From positions 129,893-193,892 of the forward strand of contig JADJVG010000009.1 in assembly GCA_016716675.1 (NCBI GenBank): a stretch of DNA of 64,000 nucleotides, given 5' to 3'. Shown in pieces: positions 9,279 to 19,500 of the stretch; position 1 is the stretch's first letter, and every line of letters starts with the position of its first letter. Both the position numbers and the translations under genes were made by a program. Below the pieces are notes generated by a model, which searched no databases, was not told the DNA's origin, and saw only the letters and a list, made by a program, of their open reading frames with translations. The DNA comes from Hyphomicrobium sp. GTDB lineage: Bacteria; Pseudomonadota; Alphaproteobacteria; Rhizobiales; Hyphomicrobiaceae.

Positions 9279-10799
9279 ATGCAGCACGTCGCCATGGACA
9301 AGTTGAAAGGCACGCAGGTTATCAAGTCGCGTTATGATAACTTTATCGGAGGCAAGTGGGTTGCCCCGGTTCGCGGCCAATATTTCAAAAACGTCACGCC
9401 GATCACCGGCCAGGAAATCTGCGAGATCGCCCGCTCGACCTCGGAAGACATCGAACTGGCGCTCGACGCAGCGCACAAGGCGCGCCAGGCTTGGGCCCGC
9501 ACGTCGCCTGCTGAGCGCGCCAAGGTTCTGAACAAAATCGCCGACCGCATGGAAGAAAACCTCGACATCATCGCGCTGGTTGAATCGATCGACAACGGCA
9601 AGCCGATCCGCGAAACGACTTTCGCTGACGTTCCGCTTGGCATCGACCACTGGCGCTACTTCGCAGGCTGCCTGCGCGCCCAGGAAGGTTCGATCTCGGA
9701 AATCGACCACGATACGGTCGCCTACCACTTCCACGAACCGCTGGGCGTCGTTGGCCAGATCATTCCGTGGAACTTCCCGCTGCTTATGGCGATCTGGAAG
9801 CTGGCGCCGGCTCTCGCCGCCGGTAACTGCGTCGTGCTAAAGCCTGCCGAACAGACGCCGATGTCGATCATGGTGCTGATGGAAATCATCGGCGACCTGT
9901 TGCCGGAAGGCGTTCTCAACGTCGTCAACGGCTTCGGCGTCGAAGCTGGTAAGCCGCTGGCGCAGAACAAGCGCATCGCCAAGATCGCGTTCACCGGCGA
10001 AACCTCGACCGGCCGCCTGATCATGCAGTACGCATCGGAAAACATCATCCCGTGCACGCTGGAACTCGGTGGCAAGTCGCCGAACATCTTCTTCGCCGAC
10101 GTCATGGACGCCGACGACGAATACTTCGACAAGTGCCTCGAAGGCTTCACGATGTTCGCGCTCAACCAGGGCGAAGTCTGCACCTGTCCGAGCCGCGCGC
10201 TGGTCCAGCGTTCGATCTATGAAAAGTTCATGGACCGTGCGTTGCAGCGCGTCGCCAAGATCAAGCAGGGCCACCCGCTCGATCCCTCGACGATGATCGG
10301 CGCGCAGGCGTCGAACGATCAGCTCGAAAAGATCCTGAGCTACATCGACATCGGCCGTGGCGAAGGCGCTCGCGTTCTGACGGGTGGCAAGCGCGCCGCT
10401 CACTCGGGCGAAATCGCCAACGGCTACTACGTCGAGCCGACGGTTCTCGAAGGCCACAACAAGATGCGCGTGTTCCAGGAAGAGATCTTCGGACCGGTGC
10501 TCGCCGTCACGACCTTCGAAACGCCGGAAGAAGCGCTGCAGATCGCCAACGATACGCTCTATGGCCTCGGCTCGGGCGTTTGGACGCGTAACGGCACGCA
10601 GGCGTATCGCTTCGGCCGTGAAATCCAGGCCGGCCGCGTTTGGACCAACTGCTACCACCTGTATCCGGCACATGCCGCATTCGGTGGCTACAAGCAGTCG
10701 GGCATCGGCCGCGAAACGCACAAGATGATGCTCGACCACTATCAGCAGACCAAGAACATGCTGGTCAGCTACAGCCCGAAGGCGCTCGGCTTCTTCTAA
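9279..10799 (+). CDS. NAD-dependent aldehyde dehydrogenase (ExaC/acetaldehyde type)
   Basis: Oxidises an aldehyde to the acid with NAD. It has 506 residues from ATG 9279, which has an excellent TAGGAGGA site 9-16 bases upstream; the open frame runs further upstream but without family match. Catalytic Cys is C301 in [11 protein letters not shown], the base is E262 in LELGGKSP, and the cofactor loop FTGETSTG follows the normal pattern. The adjacent-cysteine signature and the DUF779 genes downstream fit the acetaldehyde/ExaC-like branch of the superfamily. Codons are strongly biased to C/G third positions, as in rpsA, suggesting high expression. A terminator follows. Confidence 0.9.
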   Translation: MQHVAMDKLKGTQVIKSRYDNFIGGKWVAPVRGQYFKNVTPITGQEICEIARSTSEDIELALDAAHKARQAWARTSPAERAKVLNKIADRMEENLDIIALVESIDNGKPIRETTFADVPLGIDHWRYFAGCLRAQEGSISEIDHDTVAYHFHEPLGVVGQIIPWNFPLLMAIWKLAPALAAGNCVVLKPAEQTPMSIMVLMEIIGDLLPEGVLNVVNGFGVEAGKPLAQNKRIAKIAFTGETSTGRLIMQYASENIIPCTLELGGKSPNIFFADVMDADDEYFDKCLEGFTMFALNQGEVCTCPSRALVQRSIYEKFMDRALQRVAKIKQGHPLDPSTMIGAQASNDQLEKILSYIDIGRGEGARVLTGGKRAAHSGEIANGYYVEPTVLEGHNKMRVFQEEIFGPVLAVTTFETPEEALQIANDTLYGLGSGVWTRNGTQAYRFGREIQAGRVWTNCYHLYPAHAAFGGYKQSGIGRETHKMMLDHYQQTKNMLVSYSPKALGFF

Positions 10800-10823
10800 G
10801 GCGCGTTTGGTTTTGCCAATTGG

Positions 10824-10858
10824 GGGGTGCGGAGCCGAAAGGTTCCGCACCCCTTTCT
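10824..10858 (+). terminator. Rho-independent terminator after the aldehyde dehydrogenase
   Basis: A perfect 10-bp stem (GGGGTGCGGA 10824-10833 with TCCGCACCCC 10844-10853), a 10-base loop and TTTCTT. It suggests the highly expressed dehydrogenase is at least partly transcribed apart from the DUF779 genes that follow. Confidence 0.88.
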
Positions 10859-10982
10859 TATAGCCTTCGGGTAATTCGAAGCCCGGGCACGGGATTTGCC
10901 TATTTCAATCGTTAGCCCTGAGCATTACCTAGAAGGTACGCCGCGACCGACGAAAGCCGGTTCGCGGATGAGGAGATGTGCG

Positions 10983-11396
10983 ATGGCGACCAATGACGCA
11001 CCGGCCTGCTCAATCACCGCGACACCAGAGGCGCGGGACGCGCTGCGGCAACTCAAAGAGCAGCACGGTGACATTATTTTGCACGTCGCGGGGGCCAACA
11101 GCGGTCTACGCCGTCCGGTTTGTCTGCCGGCAGGTGAATTGCGCATCGGTCAGCGCGACGACCTCTTAGGCGTCATTGAAGGCGTGCCCGTTTATCAAAT
11201 GCAAAGCCGCCCAAGCGGAGAGTGTCATAGCGACGAACTGGTGATCGATATGGTCGACGGTTTTCCGGTCGGCTTCTCGCTCTCAACCGGAACCCGCCGC
11301 CGTTTTACAATTTATCGCAAGCATGGCGCGCAAAGCTGCGTCCAGGCATTTTCGCAAGATTCAAATGTGATCGGAGTCCAACATGACGACTACTGA
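10983..11396 (+). CDS. Divergent DUF779-like protein lacking the Cys-Cys motif
   Basis: A 137-residue protein that aligns along its length with the next gene product: SITATPEARDAL with RVSATPEAINLI, GELRIGQRDDLLGVIEGVPVY with KEFKVSAQDVFMGEIGGQPLY, and VGFSLSTGTRRRF with SGFSLEAPEGVRF. The GGCCDGS motif of the neighbour is replaced by GANSGLRR here, while the later cysteine (RPVCLP against APMCYP) is kept. It is therefore a diverged paralogue. ATG 10983 follows GAGGAG. The 3' end overlaps the next start by 14 bases, so translation is probably coupled. Confidence 0.75.
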   Translation: MATNDAPACSITATPEARDALRQLKEQHGDIILHVAGANSGLRRPVCLPAGELRIGQRDDLLGVIEGVPVYQMQSRPSGECHSDELVIDMVDGFPVGFSLSTGTRRRFTIYRKHGAQSCVQAFSQDSNVIGVQHDDY

Positions 11397-11811
11397 AACC
11401 GTTCGCCAAACAGCCAATATCTCGCGCGTCAGTGCAACGCCGGAAGCGATCAACCTGATTACCAAGTTGATGGCCATGCACGGTCCGCTGATGTTCCATC
11501 AGTCGGGCGGGTGCTGTGATGGCAGCGCGCCGATGTGTTACCCACTCAAGGAATTCAAAGTCAGCGCGCAGGATGTGTTCATGGGCGAGATCGGCGGCCA
11601 GCCGCTCTACATGGGCAAATCCCAGTTCGAATACTGGCAGCATACCCACATCATTATCGACGTTGTGCCGGGGCGCGGTTCTGGGTTTTCGCTGGAAGCA
11701 CCGGAAGGCGTCCGCTTCCTCACACGCTCGCGTATCTTTACCGATGCTGAGAACGATGCGCTCGACGCGAGTGGACCGCCGCCGAATGGCATTGAGCGTC
11801 CTGCCTATTAA
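11383..11811 (+). CDS. DUF779 family protein
   Basis: A 142-residue protein of the DUF779 family, whose genes are commonly next to ExaC-type aldehyde dehydrogenases; its biochemical role is not known to me. The motif HQSGGCCDGSAPMCYP holds three cysteines that could bind a metal or form a redox site. Histidines in YWQHTHIIIDV add to that possibility. It overlaps the upstream paralogue and precedes the isochorismatase-like gene by 40 bases. Together with the dehydrogenase this looks like a functional cassette for aldehyde metabolism. Confidence 0.87.
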   Translation: MTTTETVRQTANISRVSATPEAINLITKLMAMHGPLMFHQSGGCCDGSAPMCYPLKEFKVSAQDVFMGEIGGQPLYMGKSQFEYWQHTHIIIDVVPGRGSGFSLEAPEGVRFLTRSRIFTDAENDALDASGPPPNGIERPAY

Positions 11812-11851
11812 TCCAGTAACAATTGAGAAGAAACGATCGGGAGAACGACAT

Positions 11852-12451
11852 ATGGCTGCCTCAAAAACGCTGCGCGAACTGACAGGCATGGGCTACACGC
11901 CGACCACAGTAGGCCAGTCGGCGCTGGTGTTGATCGATTGCCAGAACACCTACCGCGAAGGCGTGATGCGGCTTGAAGGCGTTGAGCCTGCACTCGTCGA
12001 ATGCCAGGCGCTGCTGCAGAGGTTTCGTGATGCGCGCCGGCCTGTCATCCACATCCAGCATAACGCGGGCGAGGGGTCGCCATACGACGTCAACGCGCGC
12101 ATTGGCGCTATTGCCGATGTGGTGGCGCCCGCGGCCGGAGAGCCGGTGGTCGTGAAAGCCTATCCGAGCTCGTTCGAGAAGACCAATCTCGACGAACTGC
12201 TCAAAGGCTATGGCGTCACCGATCTGACGCTTGTCGGCTTCATGACCCATGTGTGCGTCAACTCAACGGCGCGCGCAGCCTTCAATCATGGCTACAAGCC
12301 GACCGTCGTCGCGTCCGCTACGGCGACACGCGCTTTGCCGAACCCAACCGGCGGCGTCGTCGAAGCAAAAGACCTGCACAACGCCAGCTTGGCGGCCTTG
12401 CACGATATCTTCGCGGTCGTGGTGCCGGACTCGGCCTACGTTGGCACCTGA
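11852..12451 (+). CDS. Isochorismatase/nicotinamidase-like cysteine hydrolase
   Basis: Cysteine hydrolase of 199 residues. The putative catalytic triad of the superfamily is present: D29 (LIDCQNTY), K102 (VVKAYPSSF) and C135 (MTHVCVNSTARAA), with the cis-peptide context before the cysteine. The substrate cannot be told from sequence. The ATG follows CGGGAGAACGACAT. It is the last gene of the cassette and is followed by a bidirectional terminator facing trxA. Confidence 0.88.
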   Translation: MAASKTLRELTGMGYTPTTVGQSALVLIDCQNTYREGVMRLEGVEPALVECQALLQRFRDARRPVIHIQHNAGEGSPYDVNARIGAIADVVAPAAGEPVVVKAYPSSFEKTNLDELLKGYGVTDLTLVGFMTHVCVNSTARAAFNHGYKPTVVASATATRALPNPTGGVVEAKDLHNASLAALHDIFAVVVPDSAYVGT

Positions 12452-12483
12452 GCGGTTCTGGGCACACGAATTCTGCACAAACA

Positions 12484-12512
12484 AAAAGGCCCGTCGGTTC
12501 GACGGGCCTTTT
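12484..12512. terminator. Bidirectional terminator between the cassette and trxA
   Basis: A 13-bp stem (AAAAGGCCCGTCG, 12484-12496, and its complement 12500-12512) with a 3-base loop. The A-run on one side and T-run on the other make it work for both the plus-strand hydrolase and the minus-strand trxA, which converge here. Confidence 0.93.
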
Positions 12513-12553
12513 CGATATTAAACGCAGTCGAATGCAGCCTGTGCGCGGTCCGC

Positions 12554-12880
12554 TTAAGCGGAGACGACCGTGTTGATCCAGTCCTCGAGCTTCTTCTTCT
12601 GCACGATAGCGCCGGTGTGCTGAGCGGCAACTTCGCCACCCTTGAACATGATCAGCGTCGGCATGGCGCGAATGCCATAGGTGCCGGTCACTTTCGGATT
12701 TTCATCAACGTCGATTTTCACGACCTTAACCTTGCCGCCCATTTCCTGGGCTACAGCGTCGAGAGCCGGCGCCATGGCTTTGCACGGGCCGCACCAGACG
12801 GCGTGGAAGTCAACGAGTACGGGCACGCTCGACTTCAGCACTTCCTGGTCAAAACTTGCGTCGGTTACGGCGTTTGCCAT
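12554..12880 (-). CDS. trxA: Thioredoxin
   Basis: Cytosolic protein disulfide reductase of 108 residues. Active site WCGPC lies in VDFHAVWCGPCKAM, and the cis-proline loop RAMPTLIMF is present. ATG 12880 is preceded on the minus strand by GAGGAG, giving the N-terminus MANAVTDASF; the open frame runs 13 codons further but without family support. It lies 68 bases after addA, probably in the same minus-strand transcript. Confidence 0.96.
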   Translation of the reverse strand: MANAVTDASFDQEVLKSSVPVLVDFHAVWCGPCKAMAPALDAVAQEMGGKVKVVKIDVDENPKVTGTYGIRAMPTLIMFKGGEVAAQHTGAIVQKKKLEDWINTVVSA

Positions 12881-12948
12881 GGTGTATTTTCTCCTCGTCG
12901 AATTCGTTCCAGTCACCACAACGGCGGCCGGTGCCCGTTCGAGCGGGC

Positions 12949-15900
12949 TTATACGTTCGGAGCAGGAACGTAGGTATCAGCCCCCGGAACGTCAAGGCTA
13001 GCCACGTCGAGTTTCCAGAGCCGTTGGCCATAATCCCGGAGGATTTCTCCTGGAATCTCCATAAGTCGCGGTCCATCGGTCCACAAAAGTGCCGCACGTA
13101 CCCGTTTGTCCGGATAGATCTCCCGCAGCGCCAAAGCATAGGCGGCGAGCTGGAAAAGGTAGGCGGGTGCGACACGCTGCACCTCGTGCGGCGGCGGGCG
13201 ATTCGTCTTGTAATCGACGATGAAGACATCGCTGGCGGTCACGGCGAGTCGATCGATCTGGCCGGTCAAACGCAGCGCCGGTCCACTCATGCCGGCGGGG
13301 CGCGGTATTACCGCAGAAATTGGAACTTCAGCGCGACTTAACGGTGAAAACAGCAGCGCGAAATCGCCACTCGTCAGAATGGCCAGAGTTTCACGGACGA
13401 TGCCGAGCCGCACTTTTGCGGGAAGCTCCTCGCCACGGCGGGTGACGAATGCGGTGGCCGTGGCCTTGCGCTCGCCGGCTTCGATGTCGGGCAGATATTG
13501 CAGAAGCGCGTGGGTAATCGTTCCGCGCAAGAAGCGATTGCCCGACACCATCGCGGCGGGCGATGGGCGACCGCCATCGGATGCCGGATCGTCGGCGGTG
13601 CGTGGGGCAACGAGCGGTTCGCCCTCGCTGTCGGGCGCATACGGCTCCAGGCGCGACGGCGCCAGCGGCATGGTCAACTGCGGTTCGATCGCGGCACGGC
13701 GCATGGCGAACAGTGGCAGTGCACGCGACGCTTCAGCAGCGACGGGTGCGCTCTTGGCCGTCTCTGTCTTTGCAGCTTGCGGGCTTTCCAGACGCCAGAT
13801 GCTCTTGCCATCGGCTATCGCAATCTTCTTGCAGGAGGCCGCGAGGCGATTATGAATAATATCATACCAACAGTTTGCCGCGCGGCCCTTGGCGCCTTCA
13901 AAGCCGCAGACATACAAGCGGTCGCGGGCGCGCGTCATCGCAACGTACAGCAGGCGATTGCGTTCCTGGCGATCACGTTCATCCTTGGCGAGCGTGGCGT
14001 CATGCACGGCTGGGAGCCGTGATGTCCCCTTGATCTGCCAGATCACCGGAACAGGCATGCCGGTCAGCCGCGGCGCGTCGGGCAGTTTCAAAAGCCGGGT
14101 GCCCGCGCCATCTCCAGAAATGGTCGTGCACGTGTCGGGCAGAAACACGATGGGCGATTCAAGCCCCTTCGCGCCGTGCACGGTCATCACGCGCACCTCG
14201 TTGCGGGCGTGATCCATATCGCGCTTCACTTCGCGGTCTCCGGCGCGCAGGTTGGCGAGAAAGCCCGTCAGAGACGGCGGTTCGGCATCGTCATAGGCAA
14301 GTGCAATGTCGAGGAATTCGTCGATCGCGTCGGCGGCTTCAGGCCCCAACCGATGTAGCATCTTCGATCTGACGCCTTCGCGATCAAGCAGCGACGAGAA
14401 GAATTCAAACGGCGGCGTGAAGTCGGCTTTCGCGCGCCAACGCTTCAAGGTCTCGGCGGCTGGCTTATACTTCGGCTCTTTGTCGGCGAGCGCCAGAAAG
14501 GCCTTCCACAGCGCGCCTTTGCGGCCGTAGGCAATGCGCAGCAGGTCGTCGTCATCAAAGCCGAAAATTGGTCCTTTGAGAACGGTCGCAAGCGCGAGGT
14601 CGTCTTCGGGCAACGTCAGAAAATCACCGAGCGCGAGTAGATCCTGCACGGCGATCTGGTCGGTGAGTTGGATACGGTCAGCACCGGCGACAGCGATGTC
14701 GCGGGCCTTGAGTGCAGCAACCATCGGCACGGCAAACGGATTGCGCTTGCGCACCAGGATCAAAATATCCGACTCGCGGATCGGCCGATCCTCGGATGTC
14801 AGTTTCGTACCGGTCTTCAGCCACTCTTTGACAGTGTCGGCGATACGGTTGGCGAGTACGTTAGCGGGCGCGGCGGCTTCAGGATCTTCATCAAGCGGCC
14901 GCCACGGGCTGATGCTTGACGCCTCACCCGGCCTTTCCGTTTCCCAGATTTCAATCATGCCCGACTGGCCAAAGCGGCTGGCGATATGGCGGATCGGATC
15001 GGTGCCGGCGGTGAGCCCGGGCGTAATGCTGGGATCGGAAAACACCGTATCGACCGCGTCGAGCACCGGCTGCACGGTTCTGAACGACAGGTTCAGCGGC
15101 ACGCGCCGCCAGGCGGCTTGCGCGTTCTCAATCGTCGTCTGCATTCGCTGGCCGACCTCGGCGAACATTTCCGGGCGCGCACCTTGGAACGAATAGATCG
15201 ATTGCTTTTCGTCGCCTACGGCAAAGATCGTGCGCACCACCTCGCGGGCGCTGGTGCCAGCAAAGAACTCGCGCCCAAGCGCTTCGATGATCTGCCATTG
15301 CTCGGGGCTGGTATCTTGCGCTTCATCGACAAGAACGTGGTCCAGACCGCCATCGAGTTTAAACAGAACCCACTCAGCGGACGTTGATGCCGTGAGCAGC
15401 AACGTCGTCTTCTGAATGAGGTCGTCGAAATCGAGCGCGCCGGAAGCGGCCTTGGCTTTGGTGTAGCGAAACAGCACGGCGCCAGCGAGCCTGTAGAGCG
15501 CCACGGACGCCTCAACCAGCGCGAGCGCCTTGCGCTCCGTTGTCAGCCGGAAGCAAGTCGCTTGGGCGCTCGTCGCGCGGGCCAGCAGATCGGGCCGATC
15601 TTCAGCGAGCTTTTTGGTCATCAGGCTGGCGCGCTGGCCATTGCCGCTATCGATCAGGAAATAATCAGCGAGCGCGTCGCCGCGCTGCGCAGGCGTTGAT
15701 GCCGATAGCGCGGCGCGCAGTTTTTCGCCGTTGGCAACGTCGGTTTTGCTACCGCCCGCAAGATAATCGCGCAAGCTGGCGAGGTCAGCATCGTTCAAGA
15801 TGCCGGCGCGTTCGCTTTCCAATTGTTGCCCGGTGATATGGGCGCGCACGCCAAGCGTCGTGCGCAGATAACCCTCGACAGCCACGAAATCGTCTTGCAC

Positions 15901-16575
15901 ACGGCCGAGTTCAAAGCGGCTGGCCTTATCCATCCAGGCGCGTTCGGCAATCGCCTTCGACAGCAGTTCGTCAAAATTGGAATCGGTGGCGTAGCGTATG
16001 GCGGTCGCGAGCGCGCGGCCGAGCGGCGACATGGGGTTGCCCGTCGCCTCCAGCAGCGTTGCATCAATGGCGCGCGCCTTCAGTTCGCGGCCTTTCAGAT
16101 CATCGAGAATCTGGAAGCCTGGCGGTACACCGGCTTCCAGCGGAAAACGCTGCAACAGCCGCTCGGCAAACGCATGGATGGTTTGGATTTTCAAGCCACC
16201 CGGCGTTTCGATGGCGCGGGTGAAGAGCGTGCGCGCAAAATCCAGCTCTTCGCCGCTGGGCGCGTGGTCTAAGATGCCCTGCAAGTGCGCACTCAGCTCG
16301 GCATCCGTCGCGGTCACCCAGGTGCCGAGTTTATCGAAGATGCGCTTCGACATTTCGGCAGCGGCGGCCTTGGTGTAGGTCAGGCACAAAATGCGCTCCG
16401 GCGGCGTTCCGGCCAAAAGGATGCGTAAGACGCGTAGCGTCAGCACGTGCGTCTTGCCCGTGCCGGCGTTGGCATTGACCCACACGGACACTTGCGGATC
16501 GGCGGCCGTCGCTTGCAGGCGATTGGTTTCGTTGCGCACCGTCTCTATGTTGCGCACGGGCTGTTTTCCGGTCAT
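12949..16575 (-). CDS. addA: Double-strand break repair helicase-nuclease AddA
   Basis: Large subunit of the AddAB helicase-nuclease that resects DNA double-strand breaks for recombination. It has 1208 residues. Walker A is NANAGTGKTHV near residue 34-44; the UvrD-type helicase motifs follow (DEAQDTSPEQW as motif II, AVGDEKQSIYSFQGA as motif III). The C-terminal PD-(D/E)xK nuclease has IDRLAVTASDVFIVDYKT. Its ATG overlaps the addB stop as ATGA, so the two are translationally coupled, as the heterodimer requires. Confidence 0.96.
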   Translation of the reverse strand: MTGKQPVRNIETVRNETNRLQATAADPQVSVWVNANAGTGKTHVLTLRVLRILLAGTPPERILCLTYTKAAAAEMSKRIFDKLGTWVTATDAELSAHLQGILDHAPSGEELDFARTLFTRAIETPGGLKIQTIHAFAERLLQRFPLEAGVPPGFQILDDLKGRELKARAIDATLLEATGNPMSPLGRALATAIRYATDSNFDELLSKAIAERAWMDKASRFELGRVQDDFVAVEGYLRTTLGVRAHITGQQLESERAGILNDADLASLRDYLAGGSKTDVANGEKLRAALSASTPAQRGDALADYFLIDSGNGQRASLMTKKLAEDRPDLLARATSAQATCFRLTTERKALALVEASVALYRLAGAVLFRYTKAKAASGALDFDDLIQKTTLLLTASTSAEWVLFKLDGGLDHVLVDEAQDTSPEQWQIIEALGREFFAGTSAREVVRTIFAVGDEKQSIYSFQGARPEMFAEVGQRMQTTIENAQAAWRRVPLNLSFRTVQPVLDAVDTVFSDPSITPGLTAGTDPIRHIASRFGQSGMIEIWETERPGEASSISPWRPLDEDPEAAAPANVLANRIADTVKEWLKTGTKLTSEDRPIRESDILILVRKRNPFAVPMVAALKARDIAVAGADRIQLTDQIAVQDLLALGDFLTLPEDDLALATVLKGPIFGFDDDDLLRIAYGRKGALWKAFLALADKEPKYKPAAETLKRWRAKADFTPPFEFFSSLLDREGVRSKMLHRLGPEAADAIDEFLDIALAYDDAEPPSLTGFLANLRAGDREVKRDMDHARNEVRVMTVHGAKGLESPIVFLPDTCTTISGDGAGTRLLKLPDAPRLTGMPVPVIWQIKGTSRLPAVHDATLAKDERDRQERNRLLYVAMTRARDRLYVCGFEGAKGRAANCWYDIIHNRLAASCKKIAIADGKSIWRLESPQAAKTETAKSAPVAAEASRALPLFAMRRAAIEPQLTMPLAPSRLEPYAPDSEGEPLVAPRTADDPASDGGRPSPAAMVSGNRFLRGTITHALLQYLPDIEAGERKATATAFVTRRGEELPAKVRLGIVRETLAILTSGDFALLFSPLSRAEVPISAVIPRPAGMSGPALRLTGQIDRLAVTASDVFIVDYKTNRPPPHEVQRVAPAYLFQLAAYALALREIYPDKRVRAALLWTDGPRLMEIPGEILRDYGQRLWKLDVASLDVPGADTYVPAPNV

Positions 16576-19500
16576 GCCGCGCCCTCATCGTTCGTGTGTG
16601 CGGACCACTCAGCGACGCGCGCAAGGTGCGCGTAGTCGTCATAGTCGTAGCGATAGCCGGGACGCCGGACGGCGCGATAGGCGGTCGCTTCGTTGTCATA
16701 AAGCGCGACGAGTTCGCTAAGGCCCTGCAAGGCGGCCGCGGCGAGGGCCGCAACGTCATTGGTTTTGATGCGCTTGTCTTCGCCTGCCGGCTCGCCGCCC
16801 GACGCGCGAATGTATTTCAAGGCCAACACCTCGCGGCCCGCGAGGCCTGGAAAGCCGATGTCGCTGGCGGCGATTGCGGCTTCGAGCGGCAATTGCGGCG
16901 CGCGGCCTTTCTGGACGTTACTGTCAGCCGGAATAACGCCGGTCTTGTAGTCGGTGATAATCAATCCGTGCCCCGTGTCGTCGATGCGGTCGGCACGCGC
17001 AGTCAACGTGAACGGACCGCCCGGCGCGGCAATGACGAGACTTCCTGAAATTTCCGGCACGACGCGCACAACATCGGCGCGGCGATCCGCTTCGGTCTCG
17101 GCAAACCAATCGAGAAAGCGCGCGAGGCGCGGCATCCAGAACGCCGCAACGCGCGGATGGCCGGTGAGATCGGCGAGCAGCTTTTCGGCAATATCGGACA
17201 GCGCCGCGCGGGCGTCGGCGGGGAGCTGTTGCGGAAAAGCGGTCGCAAATCGCGACAGCACATCGTGGACCAGCGCACCGCGCAGGCTCTGGTCTGGTGC
17301 CATGCCGAGGGCTGGCAGCGCGTCGAGTTTCAAGATCTGGCGGGCGAACACCGAATACGGATTGGTGATCCAGTCTTCGACGCGCGTGACGCTCATTTTG
17401 CGCGGACGCATGGCGAGCGGCGGCGCCGGCGCGGGTGCCGTGATCTTAACGTTCGCGCGCTGCACCTCATCGACCGCATCGCGCGCGCGCGCCCAGGCCA
17501 GCCAAGGCTCCGTCGAGTGCAACGTCGATTGCAGTTTCAATCCATCGAGCAGCGCCGAAATGCGCATCAGCCAGCGCGACGGCACCGTCGGCACACCTTT
17601 GATCTTCTGGGCGCGGGTCAGATACACGCGCTCCGCGCCGAGCAGCGATATGAAGTCATGGGCGGCACGGCCGGTGTCTTCTTCCGGCGATGGCAAACCG
17701 AGTTCTTGCCGCATCGGCCGATTAAGCCACGCGCCGGTTTCAGCGGCTTCCGGCCATGTGCCTTCATTGAGCGAGCCGAGGATCATGACGTCGGGCTGCT
17801 GCAGACGCGCTTCAAACGGTCCCCAGATTGCGACGCGCGGATGCACCGGCGTGCGCTCGCGTACATTCTCGCGCGCCAACAGGCTTTTGTAGAGATCGGC
17901 ATAGTCGCCGGAATGTATGGTGATCTGCGGCAATTGCGGAGCGGCCAGTTTGACGAAGAACGTGTTGGCCGCTTCGCCCGCATCGCCCTGCCACAACGGA
18001 TTAATATCTTCCTGGCGTGCAGGATCATCGTCAGGTAAGGCGGCCAGCAGTTCGGCGGTCGCGCTATGGGCGGCGGTGAACGCCGCGAGCGAATGCCTGC
18101 GGTCGTCGGTATAGAGAGCCGCCAGTGGCGCGAAGGCCGCTGTCAGGCGCTGCACCAGATCGGCAGCACCCGTCAGATCGTCATCCCAAAGACGTTCAGC
18201 GGCCATATGGCGGCGGCGTTTCTCGATCCTATCCGCTTCGAAGCGATGCAATGCGGCGGCGACGCCCTCCAGGCCGCGCCCGAGATACGGCGCACGGAAG
18301 GCGGCGATTTCAAGCGCGCGGCCGAAGCGGCGCACGTCGAATGCTTTCATGCCAAGGCGGCACAGCGGATGCTTGAGCAAGGCCATGACGTCGGCCGGGG
18401 CAAAATCGCTGACGGCCGCGTCGACGACAAGATTGAGGAAGGTGCCGGGCACTGTTTTCGCGAACGGCCGTCCGGCGCTGTCGTCCACGCGGATGCCCCA
18501 GGCTTCCAGCCGGATTGCAACGCGCCGCGCCAGTAGGCGATCAGGCGATACAAGCGCTGCGGTACGTCCCGGCGTTTCCACCGCTTCGCGCAAAATGAGG
18601 GCGACGACTTCAGCTTCGTCTTGCGCGTTCGGGGCCTCAATCAACGAGACGCCGGTCAACGCCTGCTTGATCGTCTCAGGCGCGGTTGTCGCCGTATACG
18701 TGTGCCACTTCTGCGTCGTTTTAGTAGGGCGCATGGCTTCGCTGATGAAGGCGTTGCGCGCCTCTCTGTCCGCCGATGGCTGAACGCCGGCGAGTACCTG
18801 CACATCGCTACGTTCGGCGCCCAGATGATCGAGCAGCTTTTTCAAGCCAAACTGCGGGTGCTCTGGATGTTCGGGAACGATGGCGTTCCAGCTTTCTTCA
18901 TCAAGCGCCATATCGAGGGCCGGCAGCACAATCGCGCCGTGCGGGAGGGCGGCCACCGCGCGCATCAACGCCACCGTTGCGGGTATCGATCCGGTGACGC
19001 CCGCGACGATGACGGGTGCCTTGGGTGGATGCGTCTCAAGGCGGCGGGCTTCCGCCAGGATCAGCGCATTGCGCGTTTCGACTTCGGATGTGAAGCCCAT
19101 AGCTTTGAAGGTCGAAACGATCTTCAGGAACTCGACGGTTTTCTGCCAGTGCTCGGAATAGGTGTCGGGCACCAGGTCGTGAATTTTTTCGAAGGCGACG
19201 TTCTCGCGTTCGATCTCATCCATCAGATTAGCCAGCTCCGCTGCCAGACTGGCGGCCTGCGCGGGCGTGTTGGTGATCTGCTGGTCCGTGGTTTTGGATA
19301 CCGTTTCGCGCCAGCGCTGCACCAGCTGCGTCAAGGTCAGCGTGCGCTCAAGCGGCGGGACGGGTTGCGGCAGATCGAGGATGCCGGCACCAAGCGCGGC
19401 TGAGCCTGCGAGGTTTGTCAGCAAGGTCAGATCGTCCTCGCCCTCGGAGATCGGGCGGGTGCGCGGCATAAGCAGCGCGCGGGCGCCCGACGCCGTGAGA

